A stretch of DNA of 64,000 nucleotides from Alphaproteobacteria bacterium (GTDB lineage: Bacteria; Pseudomonadota; Alphaproteobacteria; UBA6615): assembly GCA_039980135.1 (NCBI GenBank), contig JBDXCV010000011.1, positions 62,001 to 126,000 on the forward strand, read 5' to 3'. Positions 12,231-21,761 of this stretch are shown here, piece after piece. Every line of letters starts with the position of its first letter. Within the stretch, counting starts at the first letter, position 1. Made by a program: the position numbers and the translations under genes. A model generated the notes under the pieces. The model saw nothing but the letters and a program-made list of their open reading frames with translations, did no database searches and had not been told where the DNA came from.

Positions 12231-13076
12231 TTAGAACGGCCAGATGCGGCTGAAGAACCCGGGTTCTCTGACCGGGTCGGGTACGCCGTCGCCATCCAGG
12301 TCGCGGATGACCTCTCCTTCGACGAGTTCGTAACTGTCGATGTACCACTCGCTGCCCGGGAAGTTATGGCCGAGAACGGCTGCGTTGGACTGCGCTTCGG
12401 GCTCAATGCCAAGGGCCGCATAGGCCTCGGAAAGCCGGTGCAGGGCTTCCGGGACATGGGTGGTGGTCTGGTAGTTCTCGATCACCGTTCGGTAACGGTT
12501 GATCGCGGCCAGGAAATTGTCCCGCTCGTGATAATACCGGCCGATCTCCATTTCCTTGCCCGCGAGATGGTCGCGGGTAAGGTCGATTTTCAGCACCGCG
12601 TCCTTGGCATACCGGGAATCGGGAAAGCGGCGGACCACGTCGTCGAGGGACTGCAGCGCCAACTCAGTGGTTCGCTGGTCGCGCCCGACATCGGTGATCT
12701 GCTCGTAGTAGCTCAACGCCTTCAGATAGTAGGCGTAAGAAACATCGCGGTTGCCCGGGTGGAGTTGGATGAACCGGTCGGCCGACAGGATTGCGTCGTC
12801 ATACTGACCGTCGGAGTAGTAGCTGAAGGCCGACATGAGCTGGGCCTTGGTCGCCCAGATTGAGTAGGGATGCTGACGTTCGACTTCCAGAAACGTATCC
12901 GCGGCGTCGGCGAATTCCTTGGCCTCCGCCTGATCGACCGCTTCGTTGTAAAGTTCCTCAACCGGTCGTTCTATATATTCCGGCCCATCATCGGAAGAAC
13001 AGCCGGCCAGAATCGAGACGGCCAAAAGGGCGGCGCCGATACCGGCGTGTTTTGTCCAGGAATGTGTCTTCGGCAT
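12231..13076 (-). CDS. bamD: Outer membrane protein assembly factor BamD (lipoprotein)
   Basis: A 281-residue lipoprotein of the BAM complex that folds beta-barrel proteins into the outer membrane. The signal peptide ends in a lipobox LAGC with the lipidated cysteine at residue 26. The rest is a series of TPR-like helices: YNEAVDQAEAKEFADAADTF, then SYYSDGQYDDAI, and later TELALQSLDDVVRRFPDS. An in-frame TTG at 13094 exists, but ATG 13076 places the signal peptide correctly. The short C-terminal part after residue 250 is acidic (EVIRDLDGDGVPD). It is the first gene of the unit running into recN; upstream lies the lpxC terminator region. Confidence 0.93.
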   Translation of the reverse strand: MPKTHSWTKHAGIGAALLAVSILAGCSSDDGPEYIERPVEELYNEAVDQAEAKEFADAADTFLEVERQHPYSIWATKAQLMSAFSYYSDGQYDDAILSADRFIQLHPGNRDVSYAYYLKALSYYEQITDVGRDQRTTELALQSLDDVVRRFPDSRYAKDAVLKIDLTRDHLAGKEMEIGRYYHERDNFLAAINRYRTVIENYQTTTHVPEALHRLSEAYAALGIEPEAQSNAAVLGHNFPGSEWYIDSYELVEGEVIRDLDGDGVPDPVREPGFFSRIWPF

Positions 13077-13181
13077 AATTTCTAAATCTCGCAAGTCTGG
13101 GCCGCCTCATGCAGGCGTTCGGCAGCGGATTCAAGCGTGATCATCACGCGCCTTTTATATCACGCCAGTCATGGATTCACA

Positions 13182-13210
13182 GCAAAACGGGCCGACAAGG
13201 CCGACCCGTT
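13182..13210 (-). terminator. Rho-independent terminator after lpxC
   Basis: Read on the - strand, AACGGGTCGGC, a three-base loop and GTCGGCCCGTT form an 11-bp stem with two G-T wobbles. A short TTTTG run follows. It starts 27 bp after the lpxC stop and would end the dcw/lpxC transcript before bamD. Confidence 0.6.
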
Positions 13211-13236
13211 CAAACACTATGTAAATGAGGAGATGT

Positions 13237-14163
13237 TTATGCTGTCGCCGCGAGCGGTTCGGGTTCGACAACGGCTTCCGGCAATTCGGCATAACGCCAG
13301 GCACTGGGATCGGCGAAAAGAGCCCGCACAATCTCGTGGTTCATGGCATGACCGGAGCGATACCCCTGGAAGTGACCCGAAATCTGGGCCCCGGCGAGAT
13401 AAAGATCACCGACACAGTCGAGGATCTTGTGGCGCACAAACTCGTCCTCGTAGCGCAGACCCTCGTCATTGAGAATTTCGTCGCCGCTGACCACGACAGC
13501 GTTGTCGAGGCTGCCACCGAGCGCGAGGCCCATGCGGCGGAGCTGATCGACTTCTTCGGCAAAGCCAAAGGTGCGCGCCCGCGAGATCTCGCCCTTGAAG
13601 GTGCCGTTCACCAGCCGCACGTTCATATCCTGTTTGCCGATCGCATCGGAATCGAAGTCGATGCCGAAACCAACGGAGAAACCGGAACCGGGGGAGAGAG
13701 AGACTTCGCGGCCGTCGATTTCAACATCGACCCGCTTGAGAACTTCGATAAACCGCCGCGGCGCGTCCTGCGACACCACGCCGGCGCATTCGATCAGGAA
13801 AACAAAGGGTGCGGCACTGCCATCCATAATCGGGAGTTCCGAACCGCTGACCTCGACGTAAACATTGTCGATCGCGCAGCCGGCGAGCGCGGCAAGCAGA
13901 TGCTCGACCGTTGCGACGGTCACGCCGTCTTCATTGCCCAGGGTGGTACAGAGCGTCGCTTCGACCACATTTTCAACGAGGGCCGGAATTTCCGCCCCGT
14001 TGCCGATTTCATCAGTTCGACGGAATATGACACCGGTGTTTACGGGGGCGGGCTTGAGCAGGATCGAAACCGTCTCACCCGTGTGCAAGCCCGTACCGCT
14101 GCAGCCGATTTCACTCTTCAGCGTGTGCTGTAGTCCCAGGTCGATGTCCGGCGTAGAAGTCAT
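13237..14163 (-). CDS. lpxC: UDP-3-O-acyl-N-acetylglucosamine deacetylase
   Basis: A 308-residue zinc deacetylase that commits UDP-acyl-GlcNAc to lipid A synthesis, so the cell makes lipopolysaccharide. The zinc ligands are visible as His88 (VEHLLAAL), His245 and Asp249 ([10 protein letters not shown]); the general acid is His272 (SGHAMNHE). GTGLHTGE near residue 25 is the usual N-terminal motif. The start is set at 14163 (MTSTPDID); an in-frame ATG at 14181 would add six residues and cannot be excluded. It follows ftsZ on the same strand with a hairpin between them, the alphaproteobacterial order ftsZ-lpxC-bamD. Confidence 0.95.
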   Translation of the reverse strand: MTSTPDIDLGLQHTLKSEIGCSGTGLHTGETVSILLKPAPVNTGVIFRRTDEIGNGAEIPALVENVVEATLCTTLGNEDGVTVATVEHLLAALAGCAIDNVYVEVSGSELPIMDGSAAPFVFLIECAGVVSQDAPRRFIEVLKRVDVEIDGREVSLSPGSGFSVGFGIDFDSDAIGKQDMNVRLVNGTFKGEISRARTFGFAEEVDQLRRMGLALGGSLDNAVVVSGDEILNDEGLRYEDEFVRHKILDCVGDLYLAGAQISGHFQGYRSGHAMNHEIVRALFADPSAWRYAELPEAVVEPEPLAATA

Positions 14164-14283
14164 CCGCTCTATATCTTTCATTTCGGTCGCGTGGTGCCCG
14201 CGAGTAACCAATTTCTGATACCGGGTGTAACAACTCGCACTGGGCTGTCACAAATCACTCTTTGTTACAGAATGTTGCGGACG

Positions 14284-14317
14284 GAAGCCGCGGATTACTG
14301 GAGAAATCCGCGGCTTC
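14284..14317 (-). terminator. Possible terminator hairpin downstream of ftsZ
   Basis: A perfect 13-bp inverted repeat (GAAGCCGCGGATT at 14284-14296 and its complement at 14305-14317) with an 8-base loop begins 15 bp after the ftsZ stop. No T-run follows on the - strand, so it may be a leaky terminator or an mRNA 3' stabiliser rather than a strong stop. Confidence 0.5.
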
Positions 14318-14331
14318 GTCCATTCGGGTGA

Positions 14332-16173
14332 TCAGTTGGCCTGTCGGCGCAAGAACGCCGGGATCTCGAGCATGTCTTCATCCTCGCGAGGGGTCTCACG
14401 GGACGCGGCGGGCTCGATATTCGCCAGAGTCGGCTGTGCCGGTTTCTGGATCACAGGCGCTGGCGCGGGCGCCGGGGTCGTGACGGGGGCCGCTACCGGG
14501 GTGGCTGCGGCTTCCACGGCGGTTTCGACAACCGTTTCAGTGGCGGCTTCGATGGCCGGTTCGGCCGCGATTTCCTCCACCTGGTCCGCAACGGGTGTGA
14601 TCACTGTCTCCGCGACAGGTTCCGCAACCGGGTCAATGACCGGTGCGGGTGTCGTTTCAACCGAAGTCTCTGCCGTCGTTTCGGCAGCAGGTTCAGTCAC
14701 CGCCTGTGAGGTGATGGCAGGTGCGGCAGCAACCGCGGGCGTCGCTTCGACCGGTTTGCTCGCAACCGGTTCACGCCGTTCCTCGATCTTCGACGCAGTT
14801 TCCGCCTGATCTTCGGTCATCGCGCGGTTTACAGCACCCGTCACCTTCTGGAACAGGCTGCGACCGCGACGGCGTTCGGCCTGGACACCTGCGTTGGTGA
14901 TCGCCGCTTCGGCAAACGCATCGGGGCGCTTGGCCTCTGCGCGCGGTGCCGGCTGGCGTGGCTCGACCACGGGCTTGGGCGGGATGAACGGGGATGCCGC
15001 AGAAGGAGCCTCTGCGACGGTCGCCGCCGGTGCGGGTTGCGGGGCCAGTGTGGCGGCAGGCGTGGCCGGTACAGCCTGTTCGGCAGCCGGTGGTGTCGCA
15101 TCCGTTGCCGGTGCCTTCTCGGGCGTGTCTTCGACCTGCTTGGCCTTCGACTGTTCGGCGTCGTGCACCAACGAAATCATTGGCGAACGCGGCATGGCGT
15201 CTGCGTTGGCATCGATGCCCGTGGCTACGATCGAGACCCGCATCATGCCTTCGAGCTTCTCGTCGAAAGTCGAGCCGAAGATGATGTTGGCGTCGGTATC
15301 CACTTCCTCACGGATGCGGTTTGCCGCCTCGTCGACTTCGAACAGGGTCATGTCGGGACCGCCGGTGATGTTGATAAGCACACCGCGTGCGCCGCGCATC
15401 GACACATCGTCGAGAAGCGGGTTGGCGATGGCGGATTCGGCGGATTCGATCGCGCGACTGTCGCCGCTCGCCTCACCCGTACCCATCATCGCCTTGCCCA
15501 TCTCGCTCATCACCGTGCGAATGTCGGCGAAATCTAGGTTGATCAGGCCCGGCATGATCATGAGGTCGGTCACGCCGCGTACGCCGGAGTGGAGCACGTT
15601 GTCGGCCATGCAGAATGCATCGGCGAAGGTGGTGTTCTCGTTACAGATCCGAAACAGGTTCTGGTTGGGGATCACGATGAGGGTATCCACGAAGTGCTGC
15701 AGCTCCTCGATGCCTTCATCCGCTAGCGTGGCCCGATGGCGGCCCTCGAACTGGAACGGTTTGGTCACGACGCCGACCGTCAGGATGCCCTGCTCACGCG
15801 CGGCCCGTGCGATGACGGGGGCGGCGCCTGTGCCGGTACCGCCACCCATGCCGGCAGCGATGAACGCCATATGGCTGCCTTGCAGATGATCGATGATTTC
15901 ATCGAGCGCCTCTTCGGCGGCCGCACGGCCGATGTCGGGACGCGCGCCGGCACCCAGGCCGTTGGTGATGTTCGCGCCGAGCTGGATACGTCGCTCGGAT
16001 GCGTTCATCGCCAATGACTGGGCGTCGGTGTTGGCGACAACGAATTCAACGCCTTCCAGGTTGGACGCGATCATGTTGTTGACCGCATTCGATCCGGCGC
16101 CGCCGACGCCGACAACGACGATCCGTGGCTTGAGTTGGGAATCGGGTGGGGGAGCAGTGAGATTGAGCGTCAT
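14332..16173 (-). CDS. ftsZ: Cell division GTPase FtsZ with extended C-terminal linker
   Basis: A 613-residue tubulin homologue that forms the Z ring. The GTPase core (about 1-330) has [10 protein letters not shown], the tubulin signature GGGTGTG (110-116) and the catalytic T7 loop [12 protein letters not shown] very long linker of about 265 residues rich in Ala, Pro, Val, Thr and Glu follows. The protein ends with the conserved partner-binding peptide [16 protein letters not shown]. The start at 16173 is fixed by a GGAGG Shine-Dalgarno (CTGGAGGCAAAA) just before it. Long linkers are usual in alphaproteobacteria, but this one is at the long end compared with about 508 residues total in Caulobacter (from memory). 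Confidence 0.97.
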   Translation of the reverse strand: MTLNLTAPPPDSQLKPRIVVVGVGGAGSNAVNNMIASNLEGVEFVVANTDAQSLAMNASERRIQLGANITNGLGAGARPDIGRAAAEEALDEIIDHLQGSHMAFIAAGMGGGTGTGAAPVIARAAREQGILTVGVVTKPFQFEGRHRATLADEGIEELQHFVDTLIVIPNQNLFRICNENTTFADAFCMADNVLHSGVRGVTDLMIMPGLINLDFADIRTVMSEMGKAMMGTGEASGDSRAIESAESAIANPLLDDVSMRGARGVLINITGGPDMTLFEVDEAANRIREEVDTDANIIFGSTFDEKLEGMMRVSIVATGIDANADAMPRSPMISLVHDAEQSKAKQVEDTPEKAPATDATPPAAEQAVPATPAATLAPQPAPAATVAEAPSAASPFIPPKPVVEPRQPAPRAEAKRPDAFAEAAITNAGVQAERRRGRSLFQKVTGAVNRAMTEDQAETASKIEERREPVASKPVEATPAVAAAPAITSQAVTEPAAETTAETSVETTPAPVIDPVAEPVAETVITPVADQVEEIAAEPAIEAATETVVETAVEAAATPVAAPVTTPAPAPAPVIQKPAQPTLANIEPAASRETPREDEDMLEIPAFLRRQAN

Positions 16174-16225
16174 TTTTGCCTCCAGTTTTACAGCATTGAG
16201 CTCATGGGAAGAACGACCAGACATG

Positions 16226-16252
16226 GCCGGAACGGTGACCCACCGTCCCGGC
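16226..16252. repeat. Strong hairpin in the ftsA-ftsZ intergenic region
   Basis: GCCGG, a mismatch, ACGGTG, a three-base loop, CACCGT, a mismatch and CCGGC form an 11-bp imperfect inverted repeat. No T-run flanks it on the - strand, so it is more likely an mRNA processing or regulatory structure than a terminator. Confidence 0.55.
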
Positions 16253-16293
16253 GTATGCCGAAACCCTGGGTCGGGGGAGTGGGGGAGTGATGT

Positions 16294-17640
16294 TTAGAAA
16301 TGTTCACGGAACCACTGACCAAACCGCCCTGTGAAGCGGCCTGGTTCCCCCTGTCGTACCGGCGACGGCATCGTCAGCGACGACGAATTGTCGACCGCAT
16401 GGGCGATGAGACCCGCGCCGGTGGCGAATGCGGGACCGGCAATTGCTTCCGCGAGACCGCGGACACGCAGGGGCCGGCCCATACGAACCTGTTTATCGAG
16501 AATGCGTCCCGCGAGATCGCGGACGCCCTGTAGCTGGCTGGCACCGCCGGTCAGGACGACACGGCGCCCCGCGAGAGGGCCGAAACCGCTGTCATCGAGG
16601 CGCGCGCGCACCAATTCGAAGGTTTCCTCGATGCGCGGTTGAATGATTCCGTTCAGCAGCGAACGCGGCAGCTGTACGGCCGCGTTATGTTCGTCTTCGC
16701 CGACCTGAGGCACGTCGAGAAGATCATGCTCGTCGGACTCGGTGGCCAGCGCATTGCCGTAGAATGTCTTGAGACGTTCGGCGTTGGCGAGCGTCGTGGA
16801 GAGGCCGCGTGCGACATCGGACGTCACGTGATTGCCGCCGACGGGTATCGTGTCGGCGAACATCATCTGGCCGTCATAGAAGATCGCCAGACCGGTGGTC
16901 CCGCCGCCCATGTCGACAACCGTGACACCGAGATCGGCTTCATCCTCAACCAGCGTCGCGAGACCCGAGGCATAGGGTGAAAGCACAAACCCCTCGATGG
17001 TGAGATGACAACGCTCGACTGCTGCACGGATCGTGCGCACGGTGTTTGCGGAGGCGGAGACGAGATGCATGTTCACGGACAGCTTCTGCCCGAACATGCC
17101 GCGCGGATCGTCGATGCCCTTCTGGCCGTCGATGGCGAATCCGACCGGAATGGAATGGATCAATTCCCGCTCCTTGCCATTCCCGGTACCATTACCGTTC
17201 GCGCCATTGCTGGACTGCCGAACCGTATGGGTCTGCTGGAAGACGCGATGCAGATCCAGCTCGTCGACCTGTTGGCCGCCGATATCCAGATCGACACCCA
17301 GAATTTCAGATTGTGGTGCGCCGGTGCTGAGATTGACCGTGACCGAACTGATGGTTTCCTGGGCCATTTGCTCCGCCATATGTACGGCCTTGCGGATGGC
17401 ATCCTCGGCGGCGTCGATATCGATAATCGTGCCGTTCTTCAGACCTCGACTGAGCTGATGGCCGGCGCCGATGACACGCGGCTGGGCGCTCGGTGCGGCG
17501 TTGCCGTCGGCAGAGTGGCGCCCGGCGCGTGCGATCAGGCAACACACCTTGCTGGTACCGATATCAAGGACGGCAAAGGTGCCGGTCCGCGGTTTGGTCA
17601 GCTTCTTCGGCAATCCGCCGGTCCCCCAATCCATACTCAT
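16294..17640 (-). CDS. ftsA: Cell division protein FtsA
   Basis: A 448-residue actin-like ATPase that tethers FtsZ to the membrane. Phosphate-binding motifs are AVLDIGTSKVCCLIAR near residue 24 and VVDMGGGTTGLAIF in the middle, and the adenosine motif is VVLTGGASQLQGV. The C-terminus GRFTGRFGQWFREHF is the amphipathic membrane-targeting helix after a flexible linker. The ATG at 17640 overlaps the ftsQ stop by four bases (ATGA). About 120 bp with a hairpin separate it from ftsZ, where an additional ftsZ promoter could lie. Confidence 0.96.
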   Translation of the reverse strand: MSMDWGTGGLPKKLTKPRTGTFAVLDIGTSKVCCLIARAGRHSADGNAAPSAQPRVIGAGHQLSRGLKNGTIIDIDAAEDAIRKAVHMAEQMAQETISSVTVNLSTGAPQSEILGVDLDIGGQQVDELDLHRVFQQTHTVRQSSNGANGNGTGNGKERELIHSIPVGFAIDGQKGIDDPRGMFGQKLSVNMHLVSASANTVRTIRAAVERCHLTIEGFVLSPYASGLATLVEDEADLGVTVVDMGGGTTGLAIFYDGQMMFADTIPVGGNHVTSDVARGLSTTLANAERLKTFYGNALATESDEHDLLDVPQVGEDEHNAAVQLPRSLLNGIIQPRIEETFELVRARLDDSGFGPLAGRRVVLTGGASQLQGVRDLAGRILDKQVRMGRPLRVRGLAEAIAGPAFATGAGLIAHAVDNSSSLTMPSPVRQGEPGRFTGRFGQWFREHF

Positions 17641-18485
17641 GTGTCTTTCCCCTCGGCTTTCGGCCGGGGTGCGCTATCGCGGCCGACGCGGACGATCAAT
17701 CTGTCCGGAACCCGCAGATCGACGGCGACAACGTCCCGGTCGAGCAGGGCGTGCTCGCGCTGGAAGTCATCGAGCCGGGTCAGGGCGGCGGAGATGTTCT
17801 GTTCGGGCAACCGCACGTCGATCCCGTTGCGCAGCCGCAGGTTCCAACGACGCTCGGAGACGCGGACCGCCGCTTCGATGGCCTTGGCGACGGCCGGATA
17901 GGTTTGCAGAAGGTCGATCAGCTGCGCGGCGTGTTCGGGTGCGCCGTCGCCCACGATCAGGGGCAGATGTGCGAAGGCGTCCAGGCCGGAGCGTTGGATG
18001 GTTTTGCCAAAGCGATCCACCAGCGCGGCCTGACCGTCATGCTGCCAGATGGCCAGCGGCTGACGCTCGACAACACGGACGAACACGATATCCGGCAGGC
18101 GACGCGCGATTTCCGCCGATCGAACCCAGCCCATGGATTCGATCCGGTCGCGCGCAGCATTCATGTCCATTGCGAAAATGGGAGAGCCGCGCTCGACATC
18201 CAGTGCCGCGAGAATCTCGGCTGCATCTGCATTCTGCCGACCGCTGAGGACGACATCATCCACGCGGAGTCCGGCATTCGCCGTGGCGTCCAGAGCGGCG
18301 GCGCCGAGCGCGCTCATCCGCGCGTCAATCCAGCCGTTTGCGGACAAATGCCAAGCGCCGCCGGTCATCGCGGCGATGCCCGTGACATAGACCCCAGCCG
18401 CGATCATCCGCCGCCGACGGCGATGAACGGGAGGCCGCCGGGTGCCTTTGCTTTTCGAAGCGCCGATCTTCGGGATCAATCGCAT
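17637..18485 (-). CDS. ftsQ: Cell division protein FtsQ
   Basis: A 282-residue bitopic divisome protein. The cytoplasmic N-terminus is strongly basic (RRPPVHRRRRRM), followed by one membrane segment (AAGVYVTGIAAMTGGAW). The periplasmic POTRA domain starts at VDDVVLSGRQNADAAEI, and the FtsQ beta domain carries LPDIVFVRVVERQPLAIWQ. It links FtsK to the FtsB/FtsL/FtsW/FtsI module. The start at 18485 overlaps the end of ddl by about 10 bases, and the stop overlaps ftsA. A start at 18506 is possible but would lie deeper inside ddl. Confidence 0.92.
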   Translation of the reverse strand: MRLIPKIGASKSKGTRRPPVHRRRRRMIAAGVYVTGIAAMTGGAWHLSANGWIDARMSALGAAALDATANAGLRVDDVVLSGRQNADAAEILAALDVERGSPIFAMDMNAARDRIESMGWVRSAEIARRLPDIVFVRVVERQPLAIWQHDGQAALVDRFGKTIQRSGLDAFAHLPLIVGDGAPEHAAQLIDLLQTYPAVAKAIEAAVRVSERRWNLRLRNGIDVRLPEQNISAALTRLDDFQREHALLDRDVVAVDLRVPDRLIVRVGRDSAPRPKAEGKDT

Positions 18486-19402
18486 TGCGCGGTCTCCACC
18501 ATCCAACTCACAAGTTCAGGAAATGCGATGCCGCAATAGGTCGCCTGCTCCGGGACGAGGGAGAGGCGGGTCATGCCCGGCTGTGTGTTGACCTCGAGGA
18601 TCACCAGCGCGTCGCGGTCGTCGTCGTATCGGAAATCGGCGCGTGTAACGCCGCGGCAGTAAAGGGCCTTGTGCGCCTGCGCCGCCCAGGCCATCGCTTG
18701 GGCATAGACGCCTTCGCTGACGGGCGCGGGTACGAGATGCTCGGTCACGCCGTCGGTATATTTGGCCTCATAGTCATAAAAGCCCTTGGCCGGACGCAGC
18801 TCAGTCACGGCCAGGGCGCGCGGATCTTCGTCTGCAGCCCCCATGACCGCGACGGTCAGTTCGCGCCCGGGGATGAATTCCTCGACCAGTAAATTGTCGG
18901 ATTCAAGTGCGTCGGGATCGGGCCCGTTCGCGCCATTCTCGATGATCTGGACACCGACCGAAGACCCTTCACTGTTGGGTTTGATCACATATGGCCGCGG
19001 CATCACGTCGCCAGCGAGTATTTGGTCACGGCTGGCCAGCATGCCGCGGGCGATACCCAGGCCCGCGGTCGCGAAGATCGCACGCGCGGCGGCCTTGTCC
19101 ATGGCCAGCGCCGAAGACAGCACGCCGGAATGGGTGTAGGGCAGGCCAAGGAGGTTCAGGAGCCCCTGGATATTGCCGTCTTCGCCGAAATTGCCGTGCA
19201 GGGCGTTGAAGACAACGTCCGGTCGCGGATTGAGGTCGTCGAGCAATGCGCGGATGTCGGCCGTGACGTCGATTTCATATGTGTCGTAGCCGGCTTCCCG
19301 CAGCGCCTCGGCGCATTGGCGACCGGATTCAAGTGACACGTCGCGCTCCGCAGACGTACCCCCCATCAGGACGGCCACACGTTTGCGTACAGGGGCGTTC
19401 AT
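18476..19402 (-). CDS. ddl: D-alanine--D-alanine ligase
   Basis: A 308-residue ATP-grasp ligase making the D-Ala-D-Ala dipeptide for MurF. VLMGGTSAERDVSLESG is the N-terminal signature, PYVIKPNSEGSSVGV the ATP-binding lid region, and LEVNTQPGMT the metal-binding and catalytic end. The ATG at 19402 overlaps the murB stop as ATGA; longer upstream reading runs through murB and is not real. It sits in the conserved murB-ddl-ftsQ order. Confidence 0.96.
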   Translation of the reverse strand: MNAPVRKRVAVLMGGTSAERDVSLESGRQCAEALREAGYDTYEIDVTADIRALLDDLNPRPDVVFNALHGNFGEDGNIQGLLNLLGLPYTHSGVLSSALAMDKAAARAIFATAGLGIARGMLASRDQILAGDVMPRPYVIKPNSEGSSVGVQIIENGANGPDPDALESDNLLVEEFIPGRELTVAVMGAADEDPRALAVTELRPAKGFYDYEAKYTDGVTEHLVPAPVSEGVYAQAMAWAAQAHKALYCRGVTRADFRYDDDRDALVILEVNTQPGMTRLSLVPEQATYCGIAFPELVSWMVETAQCD

Positions 19403-20334
19403 TGCTCTCCCCCCGCTGGTTCGCCGATCCGCTCCAGTTCCCAGGTCAGTTCGACCCCGGTCGTCTCGCGGACCCGGCGGCGAACTTCCTCGCCGAGCCC
19501 CTCGATGTCGGCGGCTGTCGCGCCCCCCGTGTTGACCAGGAAATTGCAGTGCTTCTCCGACACCTGGGCGCCGCCGAGCTGAAGCCCGCGGCATCCGGCA
19601 CGGTCAATCAGTTCCCAGGCCTTGTGGCCGTTCGGGTTCTTGAAGGTGCTGCCGCCGGTACGGGTGCGGATCGGCTGGGTCTCTTCGCGCGATTCCTGCA
19701 CCAGGGTCATCGCGCGTTCTATTTCGTCCTTGTTGCCCCAGACGCCTTGCATGACGCAACCAACGAAAATCCAATCGCACGGCACGGCGGAACCGCGATA
19801 ACGCGGCCCCCAATCCTCGGGAGTCAGCACCCGGATCTCTCCGTCGGGCGTAAGTGCGGTTGTCTCGTGGACCACATCCTTGAACTCGCGGCCATAGGCA
19901 CCGGCGTTCATTCGCAGGCCGCCGCCGACCGTGCCGGGAATTCCGGCCATGAACTCGAAGCCGGCGACGCCAGCGTCGCGGGTGGCCTTCGCGACGTTAT
20001 AGTCGAGCGCCATCGCACCTGCCTGAACCGAAGTACCGTCGATGCGGACGGCGGAGAAGGGACGGCCGAGCCGGATCACGACACCCGGCACACCGCCATC
20101 GCGAATCAGGAGGTTCGAACCGGCGCCCAGAACCGTCACGGGAACGTCGTCAGGCTTGCTGGCCAGGAAATTCGCCAGGTCGGTGACATCGGCGGGCCGG
20201 TACAGTATTTCGGCCGGGCCGCCGACGCGGAACCATGTGTGGCGTGCGATGGCGCCGTCGGGTTCGTAGCGCCCGCGCACGGCGGGTAGCCTGTCGAGTA
20301 GAGAGGGGGTGCGTGAAATGGCCGCCATGGTCAT
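19399..20334 (-). CDS. murB: UDP-N-acetylenolpyruvoylglucosamine reductase
   Basis: A 311-residue FAD enzyme that reduces enolpyruvyl-UDP-GlcNAc to UDP-MurNAc with NADPH. It shows [21 protein letters not shown] (FAD-binding), [18 protein letters not shown], and [18 protein letters not shown] with the catalytic serine. [13 protein letters not shown] lies near the C-terminus. The compact length marks it as the type II form. Start and stop overlap murC and ddl respectively by four bases, so translation is coupled along the cluster. Confidence 0.96.
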   Translation of the reverse strand: MTMAAISRTPSLLDRLPAVRGRYEPDGAIARHTWFRVGGPAEILYRPADVTDLANFLASKPDDVPVTVLGAGSNLLIRDGGVPGVVIRLGRPFSAVRIDGTSVQAGAMALDYNVAKATRDAGVAGFEFMAGIPGTVGGGLRMNAGAYGREFKDVVHETTALTPDGEIRVLTPEDWGPRYRGSAVPCDWIFVGCVMQGVWGNKDEIERAMTLVQESREETQPIRTRTGGSTFKNPNGHKAWELIDRAGCRGLQLGGAQVSEKHCNFLVNTGGATAADIEGLGEEVRRRVRETTGVELTWELERIGEPAGGEQ

Positions 20335-21761
20335 CCCTCCGTCCCCGTGTCTCGTGACATCAACTGGTTCATCTCGTCGGGCAACGCTTGTGCCCAGTTG
20401 GTCACCGTGCCGGCGCCGAGGAAGACGACCATGTCGCCGTCGCGTCCGCTGGCGGTAATCAACTCGGCAAGCCGATCCGGATCGGGGAGTGGCCGCACAT
20501 CCCGGTGGCCGCGGGCACGAAGCCCATCCACCAGTGCGTTGCGATCCACTCCCTCGATCGGGGCCTCGCCGGCCGGGTATATGTCCGACACGAAGACGAC
20601 GTCCGCGTCGTTGAAACAGGTGCAGAACTCATCGAACAGGCTCTCGACGCGCGAGTAGCGGTGCGGCTGGAAGATCGCCATTACCTGGCCCGGGGTCGCG
20701 CTGCGCGCGGCGTCCAGAACAGCGGAGATCTCCACCGGATGGTGGCCGTAATCGTCGATCACCGTGATACCCCCGGCCTCACCGGTCTTGGTAAAGCGGC
20801 GCTTTACACCTTCGAAGCCCGCGAACGCGGTCTGGATAATTTTGTCGGGGATATCCATCTCGAGCGCGATGGTGACTGCCGCCAACGCGTTCTGCGCATT
20901 GTGAGCGCCGAACATCGGCAGGTGTATGCCTTCGATGGTTCGTGCCGCGCCAGTATTGCGTTGGGCGATGTTCACGTCGAAGCGCATGCCGGAAGGATCG
21001 GTCTCGAGATTGATGCCGCGTACGTCCGCCTGCCGTGAGAATCCGTAGGTCACGATCCGCCGATCCTTGAGTTGCGGGATCAAGGCCTGAACCTCGGGAT
21101 GGTCGATGCACATCGCCGCGAACCCATAGAACGGGATGTTCGAGACGAAGGTGGCGAAGGCCTCGCGAACGGCGTCGAAAGTGCCGTAGAAATCCAGGTG
21201 CTCGGGATCGATATTCGTGACCACGGCGATGGCAGCCGGGAGTTTGACGAAGGTGCCGTCGGATTCGTCGGCTTCGACAACCATCCACTCACCTTCGCCC
21301 AGCCGCGCATTGGTGCCGTAGGCGTTGATAATGCCGCCGTTGATCACGGTGGGGTCGCGGTCGGCCGAATCGAGCATCGCGGCGATCAGCGATGTGGTTG
21401 TGGTCTTGCCATGGGTGCCGCCGACGGCGATCGACCATTTGAGACGCATCAGTTCGGCCAGCATCTCGGCGCGGCGCACGACCGGGACGAGCCGGGCGCG
21501 GGCCGCGACAACTTCCGGGTTATCGCTTTTCACCGCGGTCGAGACGACGAGGACGGAGGCGCGTTCGATATTCTCGGCGCGCTGACCGATGTCGACATGA
21601 ATACCGAGGTCGCGCAGGCGCAGCACATTCGCGTTTTCCGAAAGGTCACTTCCCTGCACCTGATAGCCGAGCGCGTGCAGGGTCTCGGCGATGCCGCTCA
21701 TGCCGATGCCGCCAATGCCGACGAAATGGATCAGTCCGATATCGATGGGGAGTGCTCTCAT
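20331..21761 (-). CDS. murC: UDP-N-acetylmuramate--L-alanine ligase
   Basis: A 476-residue Mur ligase adding L-Ala to UDP-MurNAc. The N-terminal Rossmann domain has [13 protein letters not shown], the ATP site [14 protein letters not shown], and the central domain EADESDGTF and [19 protein letters not shown] and [10 protein letters not shown] are the usual Mur ligase motifs. It overlaps murG and murB by ATGA. Length is normal and nothing looks broken. Confidence 0.97.
   Translation of the reverse strand: MRALPIDIGLIHFVGIGGIGMSGIAETLHALGYQVQGSDLSENANVLRLRDLGIHVDIGQRAENIERASVLVVSTAVKSDNPEVVAARARLVPVVRRAEMLAELMRLKWSIAVGGTHGKTTTTSLIAAMLDSADRDPTVINGGIINAYGTNARLGEGEWMVVEADESDGTFVKLPAAIAVVTNIDPEHLDFYGTFDAVREAFATFVSNIPFYGFAAMCIDHPEVQALIPQLKDRRIVTYGFSRQADVRGINLETDPSGMRFDVNIAQRNTGAARTIEGIHLPMFGAHNAQNALAAVTIALEMDIPDKIIQTAFAGFEGVKRRFTKTGEAGGITVIDDYGHHPVEISAVLDAARSATPGQVMAIFQPHRYSRVESLFDEFCTCFNDADVVFVSDIYPAGEAPIEGVDRNALVDGLRARGHRDVRPLPDPDRLAELITASGRDGDMVVFLGAGTVTNWAQALPDEMNQLMSRDTGTEG

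Noticed and set aside
11889-12863. 324-codon open frame on the + strand
   Set aside because: It spans the recN-bamD junction on the opposite strand and shows no domain.
14894-15889. 331-codon open frame on the + strand
   Set aside because: Antisense to ftsZ; Ala/Ser-rich reading is the mirror of its Ala/Pro/Glu linker.
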